Shown here: positions 55,476 through 64,000 of the stretch, piece by piece | Position numbering within the stretch: position 1 is the first letter of the stretch | How the letters are laid out: every line of letters begins with the position of its first letter | Assembly: GCF_037975245.1 (NCBI RefSeq) | Contig: NC_092568.1 | Location: forward strand, 27,400,501 to 27,464,500 | Reading direction: 5' to 3' | DNA from: Apostichopus japonicus | Taxonomy: Eukaryota > Echinodermata > Holothuroidea > Aspidochirotida > Stichopodidae | DNA length: 64,000 bases | Translations under genes and position numbers: made by a program | The notes under the pieces: generated by a model | The model's input: only the letters and a program-made list of their open reading frames with translations | Databases searched by the model: none | Told to the model about the DNA's origin: nothing

Positions 55476-57239
55476 GATTGGATAGACAGGGGAGTGGGTT
55501 GAATGGTCAGGATTCCATGATTTCTTTCCTAAATTGGTGTACTTCATTTGTACCAAAAGCCTCTCCACACCTCCCCCCTCCCCCCAAAAATAATCATAAT
55601 AATAATGATAAAAAAATAGATAATTCCTTAGTTGAAAAGTGACAATTTAAGGAATTTCTTGGATGTGACGATACTAAAGGGCAGCAGGCAGATGTCACAG
55701 GAGCTGCTGGTGGTTGCAAGGAGCTCAATATTCCTAGATACCCTCCTTGTAATGAACTTTAACGATTGACAGAAAAACAAGAGTCATTGTTTGGCTCATT
55801 AAATATTTACTGGTATTTAAATTGAATGAGTGCAAACTGATTTAATTCGTTATAGGTTAAATATGTTACAATTGATATACGTGTTCGATTCACCAAGCTT
55901 AACGTAGAAAGTTTACAAACAGTTCATTTGCTACTGCAGTATTTTCAATTAAACTTTTGTTTATCTGAGGTTTCACTGGTCTACTGTACTTACAGTACTT
56001 GATATCAAACTCAGCATACAGGATTAAATAACACAATTGGAAACGTCAATATCCTCAAGTTTTAGAGCTCTCTGTAAAAGTTCTTTTTTTTGTGCTTATG
56101 CTCTTGTTTGTTTTCCTCCATTGTTTATTTCCTTTTCTACTATTTCTTTCCCTTTTTTTTTTCTTTTCTTTTCTTTTCTTTTACTTGTCTTCTTAATTCC
56201 TTCAATCTTTTGTTCTCTTTTGTCTAACTGGGACAATTTCAAAAACAGGATGAAATGAAAATTTCCAGACTTGGCAACTGTCTATGAAATTTGAAATTGA
56301 CAATTAGGTTCAAGTTGATTAGGATTGGGAAATACCAATAATTACTGTACTAAAGGTGGGGTGGCGAGGCGGGGGGGGGGGGGTGGCTGGCTGGCTGGGT
56401 ATAGAGCAACCTCGTGAGACAAATAGAGAAGGACAAAAACAGGGCAGATGTAGCAGCGAAAGAGGGACAACACAAATTATTCACCCCCAAACAAACAAAA
56501 GCGGTAGGAATGATAAAGTTAGAGAGAAATGTGTTAATGCCACCACAAACCACTGTTAACAATACTGTAGCAATTTCACCTCCGGTTGGTGTATGTTTGT
56601 CTTTCAGCTGCCATTATAAAGGCGTACAATACTTATATTGTCAAACGCCCAATGCCGCACTGACTGACTTGTCCCCATAGAACAAGCACATTGTTCCCTT
56701 CAGGCTATGACTTTTCATATTTTGACAACCACAAATGGAGAACAAAAGGGGGGGGGGGAGAAAGAAAAGACTAGAAAAGAAACTGTGCCTCAGGAAACCC
56801 AGCACATAGTTATCCAAAGTACATGATGTAGCTTGAAACATGTTCAACCTGAGACAATTAGGTTTTGAGATACTTACCACCACGGGGCATTATTTTCTTT
56901 TCTTTTTAAGTTTATCTTTGTAATATTCCCTCTTGAGTCAATTAACTAGTAATACTACTGTATCAAGTGTCTGGAATTAAAGCAGCTGTTTGTTGAGCCA
57001 AGTACCGTCTAGTCATTACCTTTGTGGGTGTGAACCATATCATTCCTTGGTAAGGATTTTACAGTATAGAATTGTAAACCAAAAATTTTCAATATCCAGA
57101 AAGAACAGTCTTCCGCTGTGAAATATAGACACATTTTTCCAATTTTGAGCTAGCAAATCCCTTCAATAGTTGTTGAGAGTTACATGACATTGTTTATACA
57201 CTGTAAAATGTTTTTGAGAAAGTTGCCAAGTTTTCCACC

Positions 57240-57905
57240 ATTTGAGATAACCTTTTGACCCCTTGAGCCAGTTTGTGCCCATATGAGATAACCTGTTGAC
57301 CCCTTGAAGCTCAGAGGATGAATCCTGATAGGTTTACATGCAGTTTAAAGCAAGAGAATGAAGTCTGAAGCAGATTACATTACCTGGATACCAGGTATGT
57401 ATTATTGAAGACCGATAGAGGCCCTTCACACAACTTAACTGAACTGAATTTGACCAACCTATGTTCACAGAAAGAAATCATAGCATTGGAGAATTCACAG
57501 ATTAATTGTAACTTTAATATTGATTATCCTCTTACTAGGCTTTCAGACTTTATGGCCTGTTGACCGCAATACTGTTGACCTCCACCAATTTCAATAGGGT
57601 TCTTGTACTCAACAAACTGAATCTGTATACCATGTTTAAAGTTCAACAGAGATGTAATTTTAGAGTTATCGTGATCGATCACAATGTTTACAGACTTGTT
57701 GACCCCAAATGACCATTGAACTTCACAAAAAACAATAGGCTTCTTGTACTACTGTACATCAGACGGATCCATATACCAAGTATGAAGTTAATCCACCATG
57801 AACTTTTTTGAGTTACCATGTTTACAAGCAAGTGTCACATACATACATACATACACACAAGCCATCACCATCGCACATATTCCTTTTGCCTCCGGCAAGG
57901 AATAA
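57240..57905 (+). mobile_element. dispersed repeat with two internal ~145-bp monomers
   Basis: Two related monomers follow each other (about 57545-57685 and 57690-57835). Each contains TTGACC/TTGAAC, then AATAGG(G/C)TTCTTGTACT, then ATATACCA-like, GAGTTA and ATGTTTACA. They are followed by (CATA)n and a terminal hairpin TTGCC-TCC-GGCAA with GGAATAAAAAA. Upstream, GAGATAACCTNTTGACCCCTTGA is also duplicated (57243 and 57284). I have seen similar sequence scattered in marine invertebrate genomes but cannot name the family. Confidence 0.6.
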
Positions 57906-58354
57906 AAAAACTTAATAACCAATTTCAAATAATGAGTAAGAAAGTTAAGAAGCCCTGGTTAAATAAATGAAATATTACTAAAATGAAAGCAACTTCCTTT
58001 ACATATTCTTTCCACTCATATTTTTGCTTTCTTGCTTTTGCTAATAATATTGCACAGACAATGTGATATTTATAGAGGGGGTAATATATATATTTTAGGC
58101 TCTGATTGTATATGCTTTTATCGCCAATGGGAGAATTGGAAGAGTGTAATAGGTAGGTGGAATGGAACATAGAGGACTGGATCTGGCTGATAGGGGCAAA
58201 CTTCAAGAGGCAGTGGGATACATGACTGTTTAGATCTGAGCAGGGAAACAACAAAATGATCTCAAAACTAGCATAAAAAATTAATCATCTCACAAGTTCA
58301 AGTCTTTGAATGTTCCATTAAAAAAAAGGACACTTGTGTTAGTAACAAGAAGTT

Positions 58355-58800
58355 ACTATCTATGTAGAAGTACTAGCTACATAGAAGAATTATCTACTAG
58401 CTACATGGAAGTACTATCTACTAGCTATGTAAAAGTGTTATCTACAAAGTACATAGGATAACTACCTTCTAGCTACATAGAAGTACTCATTACATAGCAG
58501 TACTAGCTACTGTACATAGAAGTACTATCCACTAGCAATGTAGAAGTGCTATCTTCTAGCTACATAGAAATTACTAGCTACATATAGGTACTACCTACAG
58601 GCTTCATGAAGTTCTAGATCTACTACCTATAGAAAGACAGAGACTTGTATTATCTACTGTACTAACTACATAGAAGCACTACATCTACTAGCTACATATG
58701 CTTCTACAGTACTAATTATACTAGTACTGTAGATATCTACTTGCAGCATAAAAGCACTATTTACTAGCTGCTAAGATTACTTATCTACCAGCTACAAAGA
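58355..58800. repeat. degenerate short tandem array (CTAGCTACATAGAAGTA)
   Basis: About twenty loose copies of an 18-25 bp unit built from CTAGCTACATAGAAG and TACTATCTA. It includes a perfect hairpin, 58703-58733, with a 12-bp stem. Confidence 0.85.
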
Positions 58801-61789
58801 ATAAGGTACAGTAGGATTTGCTATGACAGAAAAGGATAATAATACATTACAGTAGCTGAATTAATGAATTAATGATCCACTAAGAACATAAAATTGCAAT
58901 TTTAATTTGGAACAGAGAATAACCTGCAAAGATATTTATTTATTTAACGTTATATTTTTTTCCTTAGAAACCTGTGCTTATTGTAAGAAATGTTCCAGAA
59001 TTCTTTGTTAAAATAGTGCAGTGAAAATGAGTAATAGGATGAAGCCATATACAGTGCCATATATTTGCAGGTAAATACTATAATGAAATGTTCACAAACG
59101 TAGTTTTAAGTAAGCTGATCAATACATTTTGACAATGTTATCGTTTCACAATGGGCAGCGTTACTCTGTCGAACTAAAGCAGCAGCCATGATAATCAAAA
59201 GATTCAAGCATGGTGTTTCTCGGTTATTTTATTGATGATGTTGCTTGTAGCGTTTAGAAATGGAGTTAATGTTTTTCAAAAGGTTTTTTTTACATGTGAT
59301 GGGAATGACTACTTGACTAGTAAGCTGAATGTGAAGTTCTATAACAGAATCACATGTGTTAGTTCATAGCTGGTTCAGAGCCGTGATATGCTCATAATAA
59401 ACATGTTGAATCTGTAAGGTTCTTGTACTAATATCCTGCTTCAAATTTAAGGTGCATAATGAAGGCTTCTTCTAAATATCAACTATCAACCGCTACAAAC
59501 AAATAAAAACAAAATAAAAAACAAAAAGGGAAGCTATACACACACATACCAGAAAGACAACGAAGCGTGTTGATCTCCTCAAATTAAGCCCGACCCCCTA
59601 TCCCATCCCACCCCACTTTCTATCTTATCAGACCTATCGTTAAAACTGCTGATATTTTCTGCCAACCGTGTAAAAACTCGCCAGTCTTTTAAGTTTCCGC
59701 TTTGAAACAGAAAGGAAAGTGCAAGAAGAGGAGAGTATTGTTGCTGAATGAAGATCAAAACGTTTTGCAAGTGAGTGACAGTGAGCACGTCAGCATGAAC
59801 AAACAAGATAAACATGAACCTTGGTTTATTTCTTCACCAGGTGGACAAATGTCTTCACTAGTACCTGATGGAGGAAAACCTGTTGCGTGAACAAACAAGA
59901 AAGGAGAGTGACTACAACCACTGGAAACAAAAACACATTAAGGAGATGTAAAGTACAGTAGGTCAATGACAGGACTTGAGATGGTGAATAGATATAGACA
60001 TATCATGGTGTTTAAAAGTCCAAACCAACGGGCTAAAGGCTGTGCCACGACCGAATTTGAAATCAGAGACTTTCACACAAAATTACCAGTTTTCGTCTCG
60101 ACATACGACTGTGCTAGTGTTGCAGTGATGTCATCAAACGAGTTGACTTGATATTGTGCAACGTACTCTACTGTACACCGCAGACTATTTCTGTTACATC
60201 ACATGATAAACTGATGGTAGAGAAGTTCCTTGTGATGGTCAAAGTGGAAGCAGTCCTAACGATCAGTTGTGATATCTGGTAAACTACGATACCATTGTGG
60301 CATCTACTGTATGAGTTGTTATTGCTGCATTTTGCGTTTAAATTAGGTCTGCCATTTTATCAAAGTTACCAAGTAGTAATTACTCAAAATAAGCTGTCAA
60401 TTAATCAAAATTACAAGACCCTCTTAGATTTTATCTCCAAATGAAATATTAATTAGGGAGTAATTTGATTGGTCAATTTGATTCAACTGTCGGCATTTTT
60501 ATCGCCGAGACTTATTTACATAATTTACAAAACCACACATAGAAGGCAAGTAAAAACTTTTCAAAATTGTGGGCTTAAGCTTCATCGTTCAAACCAAGAC
60601 TTGAGTAGTCAAGCGCTATCAGAATCAACTAAACAAAGTGTTCTAAAAAAATTTTTTAATTCTAAATGAATTTCAAACCTAACAAAACAAACAATTTCAT
60701 TAGGGAAATGGTCATTATTGACTCAAATACACCACAAACAGAGTGTGTTCATGAATGTACACATAGTACCCTATGGGTCAATTTCCTCTTAAAGTTCTTT
60801 TATGTGTTTTCACCTCAGCATTTACCCTCAGATCAATAACAAAAGTGTCAAATGCCACTCAAACTCGATTGTCATAGTTCTCCATTGATGTAAATAATAA
60901 ACTGGTCGGGTGGTAATAAACGTTTATCGACAACACCTTCTCAAGGAAATTCGTTCATCGATTAAACAGTTTCGAGTGCACTAAATGGCACCACACAGTT
61001 CAACTATGTCACTTCACTGTTACATGCAAAAACAGATGGTGATGGCTGTATTAAAATCTGCACTAGACCAGGAAGAACTTCCTTATAATTGTATGTCACA
61101 AAACCTGTAAATAATCCATTAAGTTGACCAGGAGATCGAAGCTAACAAATCGATGGCATGTTGAAAAAACACCAACCCATGGAGACTATACCTCACATGG
61201 CATGGTCATATTATCAACTTTAATTCACAGCGATCAGCTACAAACATGATTTCTTGTCATTTACTTGTCAATTACGCCCACATTAATTTATGATCTGTCT
61301 CTATAAAGAAAAAATTCCATTGATGATGTTGGTATCTGCCTCAGAAGTTGGCAGACATTCTCGCCATTCACTGAGTAGCATATATGATTGTCTGATCGTC
61401 TTTGATGTAAAACTCTTTTTATTTCTATATTCTCTAGAAGTAGTAGTAGTGAATGTGTCTTTGTAGTTCTATGACAAATATATATTCCACACACTGCTAC
61501 ATAGAGTACTTGCCAATATAATGATCTTACCTGATATTAAACACTGTATGGAATTTGAGGCTAATCTTTTCTAAATTCAGCCTCAACTATTCCAGCAAAG
61601 TCTGTCAGCTGGAAATACCTTAATGGCATCTAGTGTCGATGTTGGAGGTAAAAGGATTTGTGGGTATATTTGGGATCAGCCGAACTATTTGGAGGGCAGA
61701 TAGATATGTATCATGCTCCCTTTTCTAGCTCTACAATCCCCAAAATCCTCACCCATGGCTACACTACTGGAGAAATTGTTAAATAACCA

Positions 61790-61930
61790 ATATTCAATTT
61801 ACAGATCTACTGAAAAAACTTCTTCAAATGTTATTTAACCTATATTCAATTTACAGATCTACTCAAGTTTCTTCAAATGTTATATAACTTATATTCAATT
61901 TACAGATCTACTCACACTTCTTCAAATGTT
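61790..61930. repeat. ~57-bp tandem repeat, about 2.5 copies
   Basis: Each copy contains TATTCAATTTACAGATCTACT followed by TTCTTCAAATGTTAT. On the plus strand the TTTACAG words look like splice acceptors, but no coding frame follows. Confidence 0.9.
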
Positions 61931-62199
61931 CTACATTTTTACAGTTTCTTTGGCGGTCAAGAACGATATTATATAACTCGAGTCCCAGAATTCATGAAAT
62001 TGCAAACAATATGACGAGAATTTATTACCCTCTTTAGAGAAACCCTGCTTTACATTACATACTCTGAAGGATATAATTATTAATGGCATGTGTTCAACTG
62101 TCATCAGCAGTTAAGGTATAAATGCTTGGAACCAATGTAAGTAAATAGAGAAGAGCACATGTGTGTGAAGACAATGCAAGAAATGAAAGAAGATTTTAC

Positions 62200-63565
62200 C
62201 TTCATTGTCTCCATCCTCCTCCTCATCATCATCATCATCTGTATCGGGTAGAAGTTCCCCATATTCAGCCAGATAGTCGTTCATCTTTACGTCGTCCTCC
62301 TCTCCCTCCTGAGTCCCTGGCGGTGGTGGGGGTGGTGGCCCATGTAAGTGAGTCTCATTTGGCATTTGAGGAGGGGTTGGAAGGAGAGGAGGAGCTATAG
62401 GAGCTGGGAGGGTTGGCGGCATCGGTATGATCCCAGCAGCAATCATGAAGTCTGGTGGTGGTGGTGGTGGCAAGGAGGTGTTCATGATTGGTGGTGCAAC
62501 ACCAAGAGATGCCATCTTATACTGATGAGCTGAACTGTACGTCGTTAGTGTTTCGTTGATGACATCACTGACCCCGGTCGGATGGAGAGGGGGTATATTA
62601 GGCAGCGGAGGGGGTACTGCCTGCCTCTCTTTTTCCTTCTCAGCGATGTCCTGGTAGGCTTTAGCGATGTTGTCCCTATTGGTGACACCTGCAGTTTCTC
62701 CTGGTTGACCAGCAACAGGTGGTGGAGGAAGAGGAGGAGGATTAGGAGGAGGGGGCGGGGCAGTGGTCTTTCCTGCATCCTTTGCAGCTGCTTCTTGTTT
62801 CTCTTTCCCTTTCTCGACCACTACTGGCAATGATCCACTTTTCATCTGCAGAAAGAGATCCAGTGAGTTCTTCATCTCTTTGTATTTGTCTTCAGTATCT
62901 TGCTTTGGCTCTGGTTCTGGCTGGGCCTCCGGTCTGGAAATCACTAGCTTGCTCTTGGGTCGTTTTCCAATCATAGGAAAACTCTTTGGAGCAGAGACTG
63001 GAGGTTTTGAAGAAACAGGCGACTTGGTCACTGTAGATTTAGAAGCGGTTGGCGATGTGCTTGTAGCAGATGAGGTTGTTGAAGACTTTACTTTCTTCCC
63101 TGATGAAAATTTAAACTTAAATTTGCTGTCTTTTTTACCGTCGTCCATTTCCTTATCAGATGCATCGGTTACTTTCTCCTCGTCAATCACAACCTCCTCG
63201 TTCGACACCTCCTCCCCCTCGGTACCTTTCTCATCATTTTCATCTTCCTTTGCTTTCTCTTCCTTCTCTTTCTCTTGATCGGGAGAATCAGATGGTTTTG
63301 ATGTTCCCAGAGAAGTCTCCTTTGCATCAAACCTTGTCTTCCTACTATAACCAGGTCTTCTGCCCACGAATGGTAACTTCCTCTTCTGTTGGGGGGTATC
63401 TTCCCTGACCTCCTCCTTCTCCTTCTTCTGAACTTCATCACTGCCCCCCTTCACATCATCCGGTTTGTCATCTTCTGCTTCTGAAGAAGAATCTTTTGGT
63501 GGATTCACTGATTCTCTTCTTATGCTAAGCTGCTTTTCATAAAATCGGTTCTCGTCTGTGAATTT
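62200..63565 (-). CDS. acidic, proline-rich nuclear-type protein, large internal exon (partial)
   Basis: Acceptor with a T-rich tract ends at 63566. Donor GAAG|GTAAAA follows 62200. The exon has 455 codons, phase 0 in and phase 1 out. It is open through its first codon (KFTDENRFYEKQLSIRRES), so the real start codon lies upstream. A GTG at 63508 is not a start. Order: charged Lys/Glu region (residues 20-60); LPFVGRRP (64-71); Lys/Glu-rich stretch; Ser/Thr-rich stretch (about 158-190); a related FPMIGKRP (196-203); EMKNSLDLFLQMKSG (about 230-244); three poly-Pro blocks (270-283, 366-371, 410-416); and a strongly acidic end (421-455). Composition suggests a nuclear RNA-processing scaffold that binds WW or SH3 partners. 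The (L/F)P(F/M)(V/I)G(R/K)RP motif recalls one in G-patch protein GPATCH8. The family is not established. Confidence 0.8.
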
Positions 63566-64000
63566 CTGTTATAGATTTAAAAAAAAAACAGCAAAGATTT
63601 TAAAAAAAACAGCAAAGGCAGTAAGTAATATATCTTGCTTGTATAAGTGACTTTTCCCTCGGCAATTTCTGTTTACACAAAAAAAGCAAAACATTTCTTG
63701 AATTAAGGCCCAACAATACTGACTCATACATAAGCAAAAAGGTTCAAACCACTCCTAATGTACAGTAAACATAGGTAAAATCGTAAATTCCCACGGGTTC
63801 CAGACGGACATTTCTGGTCATGTGCTCCTCCCTCGACTTGAAACGAGTTGTTTCGCTATTGTGGAAAAGACAAAACTATCTGATTTTGGAAGAAAAAAAC
63901 AAAAATTGTACACCTACTATCACTCTTGATTAACTTGGTTTGTGAGATCTGCCGCAGGGTGACTTCTCACGAAAGAGAAACAAACGTTTTGAGGGACATT
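63566..64000 (-). other. upstream intron of the acidic proline-rich protein gene
   Basis: AT-rich with A-runs on the plus strand (63580-63611). It ends at the acceptor for the large exon. The preceding exon lies outside the window or is not recognisable here. Confidence 0.6.

Larger units (their letters stand above)
54691..62199 (-). other. intron of the minus-strand gene (may hide small exons)
   Basis: A 7.5-kb interval between two phase-compatible exons. It carries a G-rich polypurine tract (55379-55475), a CTTTT pentanucleotide repeat (56151-56183) and a G-run plus GGCT repeat (56371-56398). It also carries a dispersed repeat (57545-57905), a degenerate CTAGCTACATAGAAGTA array (58355-58800) and a three-copy repeat at 61790-61930. 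No further exon was recognised. Confidence 0.5.

Noticed and set aside
62161-63441. Plus-strand and alternative-frame open frames over the large exon, including a 171-codon plus-strand frame
   Set aside because: These are shadows of the minus-strand coding exon, which has proper splice sites and a coherent protein composition.

Overview
This is a eukaryotic nuclear window: AT-rich, with long introns, GT-AG splice sites, a TATA promoter, many (TA)n microsatellites, poly-C/poly-G runs and several transposon classes. The mix (Penelope-like element with a hammerhead motif, hAT MITEs, tRNA-derived SINEs) fits a marine invertebrate, possibly an echinoderm such as a sea cucumber. That placement is an inference from texture, not from a diagnostic gene. 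Coding sequence is sparse, and most short open frames are chance or lie in repeats.

Left part (1-15.4 kb): mostly non-coding and repeat-rich. It holds a tRNA-derived SINE (3407-3648), a hAT MITE (7014-7511), a 175-bp (AT)n (9140-9314) and a decayed 5'-truncated Penelope-like element (11172-12060). Just after its stop codon that element carries a near-complete hammerhead ribozyme, then (TA)n, on the far side of which lies a second repeat in the opposite direction.

Middle (15.4-28.3 kb): a TATA/CCAAT/CRE-half-site promoter and a non-coding first exon with a consensus donor (15474-15773). About 11.9 kb downstream, on the same strand, a well-formed acceptor opens an exon coding for a signal peptide and a short propeptide (27636-27826). 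I read these as one gene for a small secreted, possibly neuropeptide-like, precursor. The exon that follows it is unresolved. The putative intron holds a second hAT MITE (19144-19701), a 21-bp minisatellite with higher-order structure (22010-22612) and a 0.43-kb tandem duplication.

28.3-49 kb: non-coding. It contains a LINE-like 3' end with a (CTAAA)n tail, a 55-bp tandem array, and a diverged segmental duplication (about 32.5-34.35 kb and 37.9-39.47 kb). One copy of the duplication has received a hAT MITE while the other keeps the empty site. A third MITE family, a tRNA-headed SINE with the same tail sequence seen near the Penelope element, and an inverted-repeat element carrying a 26-bp perfect palindrome centred on a CRE follow.

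Right part (49-64 kb): body of a minus-strand gene. A 1.37-kb internal exon (62200-63565) encodes a Lys/Glu-rich, Ser/Thr-rich, poly-proline, acidic protein of nuclear type. A second exon (54606-54690, or 54599-54690 if terminal) joins it in phase. The gene's 5' end lies off the right edge of the window. Its introns carry a G-rich polypurine tract, minisatellites and dispersed repeats.
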